Source of the DNA: Dactylis glomerata
Taxonomy: Eukaryota; Streptophyta; Magnoliopsida; Poales; Poaceae
Direction: 5' to 3'
Assembly (NCBI GenBank): GCA_007115705.1
Contig: QXEO01001791.1
Coordinates: forward strand, 661,001-725,000
Length of the DNA stretch: 64,000 bases
Part shown: positions 19,803 to 32,411 of the stretch, one piece after another
Layout of the letters: each line of letters opens with the position of its first letter
Position numbering within the stretch: the stretch's first letter is position 1
The notes under the pieces: model-generated
Databases searched by the model: none
Told to the model about the DNA's origin: nothing
The model's input: only the letters and a program-made list of their open reading frames with translations
Program-made: the position numbers and the translations under genes

Positions 19803-22800
19803 TCAGAGGGATACTCCCCCTGATCCTTTCAAATCTCGAAGTCGTCTCATACCAATTCCATGAACATACTTTTCAAATGTTGAAGTTGGTAGTGACTTCG
19901 TGAATAGATCAGCAAGATTATCACATGATTTGACTTGCAAAATGTTTATATCTCCACTTTTCTGTAATTCATGGGGATAAAACAATTTGGGTGCAATATG
20001 TTTAGTGATATTTCTCTTTATGTAACCCGTTTGCATTTGAGCAACACAAGCAGCATTATCTTCATAAATAATGGTCGGAGATTCGATAGAACCTTTTCCA
20101 CATGATTGTTGTATGTGGTTTATCATTCTGCGAAGCCATACACATTCACGTGATGCCTCATATAATGCAATTATTTCAGAATGATTGGTGGATGTAGCCA
20201 CTAAGGTTTGCTTAGAAGACTTCCATGAGATGGCTGTCCCACCATGTAGGAACACAAAACCGGTTTGCGATCTGGCATTATGGGGGTCTGATAAGTAGCC
20301 AGCATCGGTATACCCAATCATATCAATGTCCAGATTTCTCTGAAATTGAAAGAATAGGCCAAGATCCTTTGTGCCTTGGAGATATCGAAAGATATTCTTA
20401 GCTCCCGTCCAATGTCGTTTAGTAGGAGCTGCGCTATGTCTAGCTAGTAAATTTACTGCAAATGCAATATCAGGCCTGGTGCAATTTGCAAGATACATAA
20501 GCGCTCCAATAGCACTGAGATATAGAACTTCGGATCCCAGTATCTCTTCTCCATTATCCCTTGGTCTGAATTGATCTTTCTCTACGTCTAGAGATCGAAC
20601 AACCATGGGAGTTTTGGATGGATAGGATTTGTCCATATTGAATTTCTCCAATATTTTCTGGATATAGGCGGTTTGATGAACCAAAATACCTGAGGGAAGG
20701 TGCTCAAGTTGTAATCCTAAGCAAAATTTGGTTTTACCCAAATCCTTCATCTCAAATTCCGTCTTTAGGTGATTGCGTGCTTCATCAATATCTTGTGTGT
20801 TGCCAATGATATTAAGGTCATCAACATACACTGAAATAATGCAAAATCCTGTTTCAGACTTTTTGATGAAGACACATGGACAATCATCATTGTTGGAGTA
20901 TCCCTTTTTCAATAGGAACTCACTAAGTCGGTTGTACCACATGCGTCCCGACTGTTTTAAGCCATATAAAGACTTATTTAGTTTTACACAATATACGTTG
21001 CGGTTTGCATTTGGATTCGGAATTGGGATTCCATCAGGAACCTTCATATAGATGTCCGAATCAAGTGATCCGTAAAGGTAAGCGGTCACTACGTCCATCA
21101 ACTGCATAGATAGACGATTTTGTACTGCCATAGATATGAGGTATTAGAATGTAATACCACTCATTACCGGAGAATAAGTTTCATTGAAATCAATGCCTGG
21201 TCTCTGCGTGAAACCTTGGGCTACAAGCCTTGCTTTATATCTCACCACCTCATTATTTTCGTTCCGCTTATGAACAAAAACCCATTTAAATCCCACAGGG
21301 AAAACTTTGGGAGGTGTAGGTATTGCTTCAGTGAATACCTTTCGTTTATTGAGCGAGGCTAATTCTACTTGGATTGCATCCTTCCATTTAGGCCAGTCGG
21401 AGCGTTTCTCACACTCTGCCATGGTCTTTGGATCATGATCATTTAGAAGGTTGTTTGCAATTGTAGTAGAGAAATTTATGTCGACAATTGTAGACTTACG
21501 GTTGTAAGATTCTCCAGAGTCTCTATAGTTTGTGGAAATTTCATTTACCCTTGTTGACTCGTCGTGATTTCCCAATACGGTTGAGTCTGGGTTTTCCGAT
21601 GTCCCAGTCATTGAGTGCACAACTGAGCTGGGTTGTGGAGGTTGTCCTTCCACTGGATTATCAACGCTAGGTTGATTTACATTTACTTCTTCAGAGGGTT
21701 TCTTCCTCTGTTTCCTTTGTTGCTTGCGAGGAGCTAAATTCTGTTTTACATTTACTTGTTCAGAGGGTTTCTTCCCCTGTTTCCTTTGTTGCTTGCGAGG
21801 AGCTGAATCCTGTTTTATGGCCGTACTTCTCCCCCTCTTATTTTGAATAGGGGGTTGAGTGGTTTTTGTTGGTACCTCCATTCTTTCAGGCGCATTTATT
21901 ACAGGATTGTAGGATTTAGTGACACCTTTATAGTCAGTAAATGAATCTGGCAGATTATTTGCTATATGTTGCAAATTAATTATCTTCCGAAATTGAAGTT
22001 CAGTTTCTTGAGTACGTGGGTCAGAGGAGGAAATGCCTTGGGCATTCCAATCGATTTCCGGCCATTCTTTTTGGTACTTGATATCTCCCCCTAATGCCGG
22101 GAAATGGTCCTCATTAAAGATGCAATCAGCGTGACGGGCTGTGAATAGATCCCCTGTAAGGGGTTTAAGGTACTTGATTATTGACGGTGATTTGTACCCC
22201 ACATAGATCCCCAGTTTCCTGTGTGGGCCCATGGATGTACACTGCGGTGGTGAGATTGGCACATATGTGGCGCATCCAAATTTACGCAGATGGGAAATAT
22301 TAGGTAGATTTCCACGTACTAATTGCAGAGGGGAAGTGCTGTGATATGCAGTTGGTCGCAATTGAATTAAGTCAGCAGCATGTAAAACTGCATGACCCCA
22401 ACATGAAGTTGGTAAGTTGCAATTCATTAGCAAAGGTCGTGCTATGAGCTTAATTCTCCTTATTAGAGATTCGGCCAAACCATTTTGAGTGTGGACATAT
22501 GGGACCGAGTGCTGAACTTCAATTCCTAGTGCCATGCAATAATCATTGAAAGCTCGTGAAGAAAATTCAGCAGCATTGTCCATTCGAATTGATTTGATTC
22601 GATTCTTGGGATAATGAGCTTGTAATTTAATAACTTGCCTCATTATTTTGGCAAATGCATGGTTTCGTGTGGATAATAGACACACATGGGACCATCGTGT
22701 AGATGCATCTATGAGAACCATGAAATACCTAAAAGGTCCAGACAATGGTTGGATAGGACCACAAATATCACCTTGAATTCGTTCAAGGAATTGGAGTGGT

Positions 22801-23411
22801 TCCGCTTGGATTTTAAGACGAGAAGGTCTTAAAATGAGTTTCCCAGTAGCACATGCAGTGCACATGAAATCTGAAGATTGTGGGAATTTAGCTTCATTTA
22901 AGTCATGACCATTGGAATTGCAGATAATTTTTCTCATCATCCCGATACCAGGATGACCTAGGCGATCATGCCAAGTTTGAAATGCATTGACATTTTGAAA
23001 AATTACCTTGTACGCAACATGTGCTACGGGTTTTATATATGTGTAGTACAATCCTGATGATAAAGAAGGAATTTTCTCAAATATTTGTTTGCCATATCCG
23101 TTATCTTTGGTAAAGAGGAGATCTTCCTCTTTGTTGTCCTCATGGGTTTCAATGTGAAATCCATTTTTGCGGATATCTCTGTAACCAATGAGGGTACGAG
23201 TTGAATCGGGATACAATAAAGCATCCTCAATTATGATTTGCGTACCCATAGGGAGGGTAAATATGGCACGTCCTGTGCCAACAATTACCGCATCGCATCC
23301 AGTGATTGTTAAAATATTTCCATTTAACTTTTTTAGAGTTTGAAAATACTTTATTTCCCTAAGTATAGAGTTTGTGGTACCACTGTCCACAAGGCATATT
23401 TCCTCCTCCAT
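19803..23411 (-). pseudogene. pol: Copia pol: protease, integrase, RT, RNase H with one stop
   Basis: From the Met at 23411: protease active site DSGTT (Asp9); integrase zinc site His148, His153, Cys184, Cys187; integrase core Asp215, Asp278, Glu314 with DD35E spacing; a Lys/Gln-rich linker with a direct repeat (RKQQRKQ) near residues 520-570; RT start (WKDAIQVELASL, RLVAQGF). A TAA at 21144-21146 stops the frame within RT. The same frame resumes with YLISMAVQ and includes the RT core YVDD and the RNase H acidic residues (GYTDAGY, NHSEI, EDNAA), ending at 19803. Apart from that stop the gene looks complete. It is in a different frame from gag. The product would copy element RNA and insert the DNA copy. 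Confidence 0.92.
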
Positions 23412-23665
23412 TTGGATTGACTCCCGTAGAAATCTATATATTAAAATGTAGAATTTTCAGTGATGAAAAGACTTCTATTGAATATATAGAATACATACAA
23501 CTTTCTTAATATCAAAGTGCTGATACAATACATATTGTGCTTTACAATATAGGGTGATGACACCAACAACACTAATAATATGTTTGATACAATACATATT
23601 ATTATTATTTTATTACAACAATTTGATGGATGTAAATAAATATATTATCTAAAGGAGTTGATTGA

Positions 23666-24727
23666 CTAGTCAAAGTCCCCGAACACGTCGTTTGAGGCGT
23701 ATTCTATCATCATGTTCTCCTTGTCCATGGAGTCCTGTGGTAGATGAAATTCTTTGGTGTTGCTTGGTGTTCCTTGAACATCTTGCGAACATCCCGCTTC
23801 CATCTTATTATCAGGTTGAAGATTGAAGTGAGCTTCATATCTTGCTCCTTGGGCATGTCCGTTACGTCCCATGGATTGCAGGTAGAGGTTTACCAGATGT
23901 CTTGGGGTGCGGCATTTCTTGGTGACATGCTTGTAGCATCCACATTTCTGGCAAAGAATTGTCTTATCGAACTTGTTCTTTGCTTTGCCCTTCCCCTTAT
24001 CTGAATTGTGTGGCTTGTTCTTCTTGTTGCGGTTGCGATTGAATTTACCCTTGAAGTTCTTGGTCTGGCCTTTAAATGATCCATTGAACTTATTGTTTTT
24101 CTAAAAATTTGCATGTACTTCGGGGAGAGGGGCAGCCCCAACCGGGCGTTGATGACTATTCTTTAAAAGAAGTTCATCATGTTTCTCAGCCTGGAGGAGT
24201 ACATGTATAAGTTCAGAATAAACTTGGTAATTCCTAGCACGATATTGTTGCTGTAGGATCCTGTCAGCAGGGAGCATAGTTGATAGAGTCTTTTCTATCT
24301 TCTCCAGTTCTGAAGGTTCCTTCTCGCAAAACCGCAATTTAGAGCAAATCTTATGGACTTCATTGTTATAAGCTCCAACGGATTTGAAATCCTGGAGTCT
24401 TAAATGGGTCCATTCATGACTAGCTTCAGGCAGTATGACGGCCTTTTGCTGTTCATATCTTGTTTTAAGTGATTGCCACATATTGCTTGGAGATTCCTCC
24501 ATCAAATATTCAGATTTCAAATCTGGGTGAATATGTTGCCTTATAAGGGCTAAGGCAGTATATTTTTGTTGTTCAGTTACTTGTGCATCTCCCTCCTGAG
24601 GAGGATTCTCAGGTGGTATGAGTGCACCTGCAATGCCACGGGATGAAAGACTAATCTTAACATCCATTGTCCATGTAGGGTAGTTATGTCCGTCGAGCGC
24701 AAGCTCTTCAAAATCTTTAGCGGCCAT
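23666..24727 (-). pseudogene. gag: Copia gag with one stop
   Basis: The Met at 24727 starts MAAKDFEELALDGHNY, typical of copia gag. The UBN2-type core follows (YLMEESPSNMWQSLKTRY). A TAG at 24101-24103 interrupts it; the frame continues to a CCHC zinc knuckle, CQKCGCYKHVTKKC, and ends at 23666 after an acidic tail. The protein would form the particle and bind RNA. Pol starts 255 bases further on in another frame. Confidence 0.88.
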
Positions 24728-26325
24728 GTTGTCCTACATGAACGAGAACCAGAGATTTGATTAATTTACATGTATGTAAATTAAAGTCATCTTGGTTATG
24801 TTGTAATAAAAATTGCAAAATCTTGTAAACTCAAGTGAACACTTGGGTTTTAGTGTAGGCCTCAAATCATCTATCATAACACATTGTAGATAATCACCAT
24901 ATTTATGGAGTACATCTCTCAGTACTAAGAAGCATAATCTGACCTAAGTCAGTAGATGCTTTTTGTCTTAGCACCTTATGTTATGATTTGATTTAAATAT
25001 ATGGGAGAGCACATTGAAGGTAGTCATTGTGTCAATTTTGACAAAATGTAGACCTCACAATATTATGGATAATCTGCACATTATGCAGTAGATGCCACAT
25101 TACCTTGTGATCCCATATATAAATTTGAAGTAGTCCATTTTTTTTAATGATTTTGCGTATCAATTCACTTCGAATTAAGTCAATTTTGTGTCTTTCAAGA
25201 CATTTTTGGACTTAATTGATGATAAATTGACATTTAATTTTGCATATCAATTCTTGCTCGTATTGAACCAAAAATAGTTCAATTAAGATGAATCGATCTT
25301 ATTTGCAAGAAATTATAAATCTCAGTTGCAAATAAGGGATGTAATTATCTCAACATGTCGAAAAACATGAAAATATATTACATCGGACATATGTTCTGGA
25401 ATACAATGTACTCAACAGAAATACATACTAGAATAGATGTACTGAATTTAACATGGTCTAAAACAGAGAAATACTAGTAAATAGTATACTATTAACAGGA
25501 ACAATCTGCAAATACCCAGAAATATTTGGGTGTAAATGCAACATTCGCCTGGACCACTGTTTGTTGCCAGATTTGCGAATTCTTGCAACATAGGAGCCTT
25601 AATGAAAAATAGGCAAATGGATAAGGTTTCTTATCCAAAACCTTGTGCGGTTAGCACTACCAATCGAGAAGTTTGGTTCTGCTCTGCTTAGGCCACAGCC
25701 TCGATGCGCATGGCATCGTATGCTCCGCCGCGCTGCGGGACGGCCAAGCCGGAGCCCAGAGGGCGCATGTCATACGCAGCATCGGGGACCGCGTTGAGTG
25801 CTGCAAGTCGTGAAGACCAAGCGCGATGCGGCCGCGAGCAGTGTGCTTCGCGCTGGAAGCTTCTCAGGCGACCTTGTCGCAGGAGCCGCGCCGGGAGGTC
25901 GCGGTCGTGGGCGTCCGCCACTGACGAGGGCGATTCCCGGGCTGCGCGCGTCGCCCAGCCTCCGGTCGTGAAGACCAAGCGCGCTGCTGGGAGCCGCGCC
26001 AGAGGCCACGGTCATGGGCGCCGCTCGGGTGGCCGCCCGCTGCGGGGAGGAGCACCGCGCCAGTGAAGCGTGGCCACCGCTGAGCGCTCCGATGGGCATT
26101 AGCCGCCGCCGAGGGCGGTTTTCGGGCTGCACGCGTCGCCCAGCCGGCTCAATGGCCTGCACTGGCGGCGCGACGGGCGACGAAAAATGGCGACGGCCTT
26201 CGTCTAGAAGCAAACGAAGGAATTGGGTAAGAAGGCCTCCAGGCATTGGTTTCTCACCTTTCCTTCTTATTCCGGCGATCGCCGGAGTTCGGCTATTGCT
26301 CTCTCGGCAGAGCGTGCTGATAACG
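24728..26325 (-). other. Long copia leader, with GC-rich repeated block
   Basis: Between the 5' LTR and gag lie 1.6 kb with no convincing gene. The part at 24728-25680 is AT-rich. The part at about 25690-26250 is strongly GC-rich and built of diverged copies, for example two 'cgtcgcccagcc' stretches near 25949 and 26133 and two 'gtgaagaccaagcgcg' stretches near 25807 and 25966. The 158-residue frame 25770-26246 here has no recognised domain. Sequence next to the LTR (tatcagcacgctc on the minus strand) is where the primer site should be; I cannot assign a tRNA. Confidence 0.6.
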
Positions 26326-26572
26326 TGTTAGAACTCAGAGGATTGAGAGTGAAAACTTGTGTTTATTGCTTGTGAGCAAAGCCCTATTTATACAAGGATT
26401 TTGGGGTGCCTCCGAAGAGGTGCCTGTTACAAGAGACATGACTGTTTACAAGAGATGCAACTGCTGAGAGAGAGAGAGAAGAGGTGTCTATACACAAGAG
26501 ACACGTCTGTACAGAAAGGGTGCTTTGGGCATACTAGTAACCGCCTAGAGCGGTTGTAATTTATTCCTAACA
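26326..26572 (-). repeat. Copia 5' LTR
   Basis: Identical to the LTR at 19106-19352 over all 247 bases. It is followed directly by the target duplicate cagac at 26573-26577. Confidence 0.95.
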
Positions 26573-26576
26573 CAGA

Positions 26577-26693
26577 CAACGAGGCTGCCACAGCTGGGAT
26601 TGTAGGCTTGTTCTTACTGCCGCAGGGGCGGCCGCGACCTCGTTTATCCACCGGGGCGCCGATATTCAGACGCGATCCACCTGCATCAGCCAT
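26577..26693 (-). pseudogene. Antisense AT-hook ORF of element C, split by copia
   Basis: Starts MADAGGSRLNIG and quickly reaches KRGRGRPCGSKNK, a canonical AT-hook for minor-groove binding of AT-rich DNA. The frame continues across the copia target site into a second AT-hook (19067-19105). It runs opposite to element C. A TATA-like 'acttataaataaag' lies about 120 bases upstream on its own strand (near 26808-26821), so it may have been a separate transcript. A larger ORF of the same design, with a B3-like domain, lies antisense in element D at 32978. The C-terminal half here is unknown. Confidence 0.68.
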
Positions 26694-27898
26694 GGAGACA
26701 TGTGTTGGGAAGGAAAAATCCTAGATGCGATGAGGAAGAGTAAGATGATGCAGCGGAGGAAGAAACTAATGAATGAACTAGGGTTTTTTACCCTTGCCAA
26801 ACGTGCTTTATTTATAAGTACACACTAATGGGCCTCTGCAGAGGCAAGGTCCAAAGTATATCTATGGGCTTTTATATTTTGCCCAGAGTAGACGATAAAG
26901 AAGCATCAACATATCAAGAGAGAAGATACGTACAAAACAAAAGAGAGGAATAAAAAAAGAGAGGAAAAAAAAGGGAAAGTATCTATCAAGAAGCACAGTG
27001 TACCTCATCTTGGACTCAGGGGCTTACGTCATAAGAAAAGAAGAGAAGAATCATGAAGTGCGAGTCATATCGGAAAATATCGCAAGAGACAGTATATAGA
27101 ACATGTATGTCGATATTTTTGAGCCTAGACACAAAAAAATTCGGTTATAGCCTTGGGGGCTACTCCCATCGGGAGCGTTGTCGCGCAGCCGATAGAAAGA
27201 AGTTGACAGAAGAAAGATGGGAAATTGAAGCCAATGATAAAGAACCAGCTGGTGGACAAGTGGTTTAGGCGCAATCGGCTACATTTTGTCAACAACGAAC
27301 TTTGACTACATTGTCGACAAAATAAAGATCGATTACTCCCATCGGGAGCTATTTATGAGAGTTAAAAATTATTTCGTATATTGAAACAGTCAAACAAGGC
27401 TGCGACATATGATTCTCGAGTTGCGTCATCGCGATAAAACTTGAATGCCATGGTTGAAATATATCATGAAGGTAAGACCCCAGGATCCGTCCTGTGTGGC
27501 CTGGTATACGCACATGGATGCGCTCTGCTGGTACTTATCCGTGTCTACGACATGAAGAAAATCCTGATGGACGCACTGGGTACCCTGAGAACCACTGGAA
27601 TTCATTCTTTGTAAGTCCTAAATGCAGCAAAAGAATGGGTTTGACCGGTTTCCCAAATTCAAGTCCAAGGGGATTGAATTTGAAGTAGGTGACAAGTATC
27701 TGTTCTGACAGTTAACTGGCCTCTTGATCCGTTAGAGTTGTCAGGCTTGTTCATCAAAACCCCTTGCGAGACATTATAATAAAAAGATATGTTGAAAGAC
27801 CAAGTCGAAGATTTGAAGATATGAAGAAGTCAAGTCAAAGATTTGAAAATTTGAGATTCAACCCGAATCTGCAATTCTGGTAGAATCTCGGGGGCTAC

Positions 27899-28232
27899 TG
27901 ACAAGGGTATAGATAATAGAGTCTGTCAGTTGAGTACCCCTGAGGCCCGTTAAGCTAGGCCCAATTGTAACGCTAGTCGAAATATGAGTTCATGTCGTAT
28001 GTCGATATTGTAATCTGTATCGGATCCCTCCCGATCCTTGAGACCTGGCCACCTATATATAGGGGCCAGGAGAGGACAGTGAGGGACAGATTGAGAGTAA
28101 TCCAAAGTTCACCCTACGTTTACTTTCGATACACACCTTGTTTGACTGATTTTACCTTCGAGTTCATCCAACACCCTACTCCCCTGATCCTAAGTCCTTC
28201 ATCTAGGACATTTGTCGAGTTAACCCTCGTCA
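27899..28232 (+). repeat. 3' LTR of element C
   Basis: 334 bases starting TGACAAGGGT and ending ACCCTCGTCA, so the ends are inverted copies with one mismatch. A TATA box 'cctatatatagggg' lies at about 28051-28064. The partner LTR is not in the window. Confidence 0.75.
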
Positions 28233-29626
28233 CTAGCAAACGGTTTTTCGGGGGTATTTGGTAATGCAAATAAATAAAGTACGAGTAAATAAAAGACAGT
28301 AATAACAATTGCAGCGAGTGGCCCAATCCTTTCTAGAGCAAAGGACAAGCCGGTTGTGCAACTTATGATGACCAAACGTTCTTGAGGACACACGGGAGTA
28401 TCTATCAAGAGCTTTCGCTTCATGCCGCTAAATAATCTTTATTGGTTTGATAAGTGTTATGGGGGTGAACCTGTGCTAGCGTACTACTCTTACTAGGATT
28501 AATACACACTTGTGATTATACCCCTTGCAACCATCCGCAACTACAAGAAAGTAATTAAGATAAATCTAACCACAGCCTTAAACTCTAAGATCCTACGCTC
28601 CCTGGTGCAATGGTTTCCTAACGGAGGTTTAGGTTTCTGTCACTCCAGCAACCCGACAATTAGTAGCCAAATATACAATGCATTTCACTAGGCCCATAAA
28701 TGGTGAAGTATCATGTAGTCGACGTTCACATGATACCACTAGTGAAATAGCACCAGAACAAATAAATATCAAACCATTAAATATTACTTAACATAATTCC
28801 ACTACTAACATCTTGACTTCTCCCATGTCCTCAAGAACTAAACGAACTACTCACAAGACATCATATGTATCATAATCAGAGGTGAAATAATGGTAAATAA
28901 CAATCTAAACATAAACCTTAATTCAATGGTTCCACTCAATAGCATCAACCACAAGAGTAATCAACACCGGGAAAGATTTCCCTAAGAATTTGACAAGATT
29001 CAACTCAAGATGTTACATCGAGATGGCGTGGTGATGGTGGAGATGAAGGTGCTAGTGATGGAGATGATGATGATAATCCCGATGAAGTCCAGTGCGATGG
29101 CGATGACGATGGCGATGATCTCCCCTCTCCGAGGAGGAATTTCCCCGGCAGATTCCTGCCTGCAGGAGAGCTTTTCTCTCTCGGGTGTTTTCCGCCCCGC
29201 AGAGGCGGTGGGGTCTATCTCTGAGCCCCCCTCACTTAGGTTTCTGGGGATGACGATATACGCGAAGGGGCGATGACAGAAGTGGGCCAGGGTGGCCTCA
29301 CCATAGGCCAGCACGGCCAGGGGTGGGCCCGTGCCCCCTATGGGTGAGCCCACCCTGTGGCTCCTCTCGCCTCCTCCTTCTGGCCTTTTCAGTCTTCTAG
29401 CAAAATTTAATTTGCTGGTATTTTCTGGAATTTTCTAATCTTCCAAAACATGGTGTCTTGACAGTCCTTTTTCCAGCGGAATTCTGCTCCGGCAGCAAAT
29501 CCTCCAATGATCATCCAAACATGTAAAAACAGAGGAAACAACATAAGTATCATCACTAAATATGAAATATATCAATGAATAATAGTAAATTATGATGCAA
29601 AATAGTGATGCAAAATGGACGTATCA
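28233..29626 (-). repeat. Minus-strand LTR fragment of another gypsy element
   Basis: On the minus strand it begins TGATACGTCCATTTTGC at 29626, a start typical of Triticeae gypsy LTRs, and runs to the end of element C's LTR. GC-rich leader DNA and an ATG/GAT-rich stretch lie at about 29010-29130. No primer site is found, so either the LTR is interrupted by element C or its end is lost. The ORFs inside have no domains. Confidence 0.6.
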
Positions 29627-31187
29627 CTTGGCCTCGAGTTTTATACTGAAGGTGTGCACTCGGTGCATGGTGTATAGGCTCGGACGCAATTGGCTGCGGC
29701 GGCGGTGCGCTGGGGACGACGTTGTGCGTAGAGTCCACGAGTGAGGTCTGTTGCGTCGGTGGCGTCCGGGTCTGGTCAGAAAATAGGCAGGTTCAGTCGG
29801 TGTGCATGTTGTTTCGGGTCTGGTCTCATCGGTTCTGTGGGATACAGCGCTGAGCGAGGGTGGCTGGGTGGAGGGGACACAGTGCCATGCGAGGACGTGC
29901 AAGGTTCGACTCAATTCCGGACACAAACGATCGGGAATGCGAGTGCCGCTCTCGGCGGTCTGGGCGGCACAGTCGCGATTCAGTGGCGAGGTGCTGGGGT
30001 GACGTGAGGTGGTGCAGAGGCATCGGCGTCTCGTGGAATGGAACATAGGGGTACAAGCGAGTAAGGTGGCAAGGCAGTAGGGTCTAGGAAGGTCACTGTC
30101 ACCTTGACCAAACTGGAGTCCATCGCGCGTGCGCAGGCAGTGAGCAGGGCGACAGGGATGTGCTTCATCTCATGCGACTGGAGGGTGAGGGTCGGGTGTC
30201 CATCAGGGAAGGACGGCTATCTGGTTGGTGGGTCGTGGCGGTAGAGAGAGGGGGGTAGAGCAGAGGAGGGCTTGCGCCAGTTCCTTCCTCTCCCGCGTGT
30301 CCAACCAGACAAGACAAGGAGAATATGGTTCTACAGTGCCAGGGTCTGTAGAGAGAGAGAGGACAGGGCAGATTTCTCCTCTTGGTCGGTTTGCATGGAG
30401 AAAGAAGAGAGGGAAAAGAAAGGGGGTGGACTAAATGCACAACTGGCCACCATGCAATTGAATTTAAAGAAATATTTGAAAATGCACACAATGAAGGGGG
30501 TGATGGTGCACAAAGGTTCAAAATTACCAAAAGTGTCAATTCCCAAAGTTTGGAAATTTTTGGATCAATGGAGCTAGGTTTTTGAGCACTCCCTAATTCC
30601 CAAATAAGTGACAAAATAATAAAGTTCTAAAAACGATAGGCATCTTACGAGGGTAGGAGTTTAATGTCCCTAGAGTTTCTAGATCATGAACACAATCTCA
30701 AAAATCAAAGGACAAGAAATACTAGCACTCATGCCAGAATTTTAAACAAGCACAAGTTGGAATTGCAATATCCCAGCACGTAGGACAACTCTGGGGTAGA
30801 ATAGAGGGCTTTTTTGCATAGCATCTAAAATTACAGGATTTTTTCGCGCTTTTATCACTAAAACCTAAGGGGGATCGAGTCTCTCTTCGAGGGGGAATGG
30901 TGAACTCTCAGAGTACGAAAGAATTGGACATGATCTCTTTTGATCAATTGCTTGTTGGGAAGGGATGAAAATGAACAACTAAAAACTTAAGAGAACATTG
31001 TGAATTCAAAACTTGATTTTGAATTATGAAATTTGAATTTGAATTTAAAGGACACATTTAGAAAGGATAAATATTTATAATAAGGAAAACTTGGACTTTA
31101 TTGATTATCAACACAATATACAATGTCTTTATAAAAAGTTCTGTGAATAAAAGAATCATTACAATGGTAAACAGAATAGGTAGAATA
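29627..31187 (-). repeat. Minus-strand LTR-like fragment
   Basis: No gene is seen in these 1.56 kb. On the minus strand a TATA box 'cagtataaaactcg' lies at 29636-29649, right beside the inserted LTR. Upstream of it is a GC-rich region (29700-30250), then AT-rich DNA with aattcaaattcaaattt motifs near 31020. This base profile fits the U3 part of a long chromovirus LTR. The element type is inferred, and the Cys/Pro-rich ORFs here are compositional. Confidence 0.4.
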
Positions 31188-31656
31188 CTAGCTAGTTGGC
31201 CCGCGCATTTGCGTGGCTAGATTTACTAAGTGTCATCATATTTGACACCATTAATCATCATTATACAACCAAATATAATTATATTTAGTTAATCACTACA
31301 TATTTAAGCACTAATATTAAATTTAATATGTAAAATAATTAATGCGGAAGTGTACATATTAGGAAACATAATTATGATTTTTACAAAAATTACCGATCAA
31401 GTCTAGTTGGCCGTTGCTAATAACTATTTTGTGTGACCATAGAAAACTGATGGATTGATCCCTGTCAACCAACATAAAATCATAAACTTACATCCTAAGT
31501 GTTTATTTGTCTCTACAACTTTTGATCCTTGATACCTATGTTCTCCCAACGATTTTGGAAGGAATTTTATATCCCATGTAAAATTTTAAACACTAATGTC
31601 CCATAATTCAGAATTAAATTCTCGTTTATAGGAAGCCTCTATTTGCTCCGGCACAT
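31188..31656 (-). mobile_element. Helitron 3' end (first part), interrupted by element D
   Basis: On the minus strand the sequence ends with an imperfect GC hairpin (ccacgc...gcgcgg), nine bases (gccaactag), then ctag, followed by T. Hairpin plus CTAG plus T is the Helitron 3' signature, and the same spacing occurs at 42820. The likely continuation is 41286-42644, on the other side of element D and its CACAT target site. No Rep/helicase ORF is present, so it is non-autonomous if correctly identified. Confidence 0.5.
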
Positions 31657-32399
31657 AGTCGTGGGAATTTAGAGACAGTAGCCATGGGGTGGCTTATCGA
31701 GGGGGCTCGACGGTGGTGACGATGGGTCCGGCTCGGGATTGTGCCAACGGAGACACCTCGGTTTACCCAGGTTCAGGGCCCTCCCAGGTGGAGGTAAAGC
31801 CCCTACTTCCTGCCTGCTTCGTATTGACTAGATAGTAGCGATTACAGTGCTCCTCGAGCTGTTCGGACTAGAGGAGGAAGAAGAAGATCGGGTCTCCCTA
31901 GACTAAGCGTCCAGGCCCCCTTATATAGGCGGGGGCCTGGTTACAGGTTAGGTAGCGTTTCGGCCGGCTGCCGGCTCCTCCGTGGTCACGTCTTTGGCGT
32001 GATCCTCTTACCCTGCTCTGACAAAGGCGCTTTATAAAGCGCCTTTCCCCTAGACCGACATTTGGGAGACATATCCCCTTCCTTTTGCCTCGGATCCCGT
32101 CGTGGGGAAGGTTCTTTGATCGCTGATTGGCTGAGGCCGGTCGTGGTGCTCGTCACTCCTGTCCTTGGCCTCTGTCGCTCTTGTCGGGGCCAGCCCACTT
32201 TCGGCAAAACAACCGTTAGGAGACTTTTGTCTTCATCGCCCGGCTCTGGCTCTCCTCGGTGGAATTTCCAGCCGGCTGCTGGCGCAGCTGTCCCTCCGGA
32301 TGGAGCCGGTCTTTTCATGCTGAAGCCGCGGGGACTCTTGGGACGCCAGCCGGTATATTGCTTGGCCCGTGGTACGCCCTATAAGTCATCCCCACGACA
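31657..32399 (-). repeat. Element D 3' LTR
   Basis: On the minus strand it begins TGTCGTGGGGATG and contains a TATA box 'cctatataagg' near 31918-31928. The outermost base is altered (the expected terminal CA reads CT on this strand). A purine-rich tract, ttcgggggctag, abuts it at 32400-32411. Confidence 0.93.
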
Positions 32400-32411
32400 C
32401 TAGCCCCCGAA

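Larger units (their letters stand above)
19106..26572 (-). mobile_element. Complete Ty1/copia element with identical LTRs
   Basis: Two 247-base LTRs (19106-19352 and 26326-26572) are identical base for base. The flanks carry the same five bases, cagac, at 19101-19105 and 26573-26577. Genes read leftward: gag, then protease-integrase-RT-RNase H, the Ty1/copia order. The element split the AT-hook ORF of element C. Identical LTRs mean a very recent insertion, yet gag and pol each hold a stop codon. Confidence 0.96.
26573..28232 (+). mobile_element. Element C: 3' end of a gypsy element with antisense ORF
   Basis: The plus strand ends with a purine-rich tract (ctcgggggctac, to 27898) and a short LTR at 27899-28232, so element C reads left to right. 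Upstream it carries an antisense AT-hook ORF starting at 26693. Stretch 26700-27890 has no other gene. Two copies of 'ctactcccatcgggagc' (near 27161 and 27333) are notable because 'tcccatcggga' is nearly self-complementary. Everything upstream of the antisense ORF is lost at the junction with element B (19066/19067). The bases after the LTR are ctagc. Confidence 0.7.

Noticed and set aside
25770..26246. 158-residue GC-rich ORF in the copia leader
   Set aside because: Composition-driven, with overlapping frames on both strands and no recognised domain.
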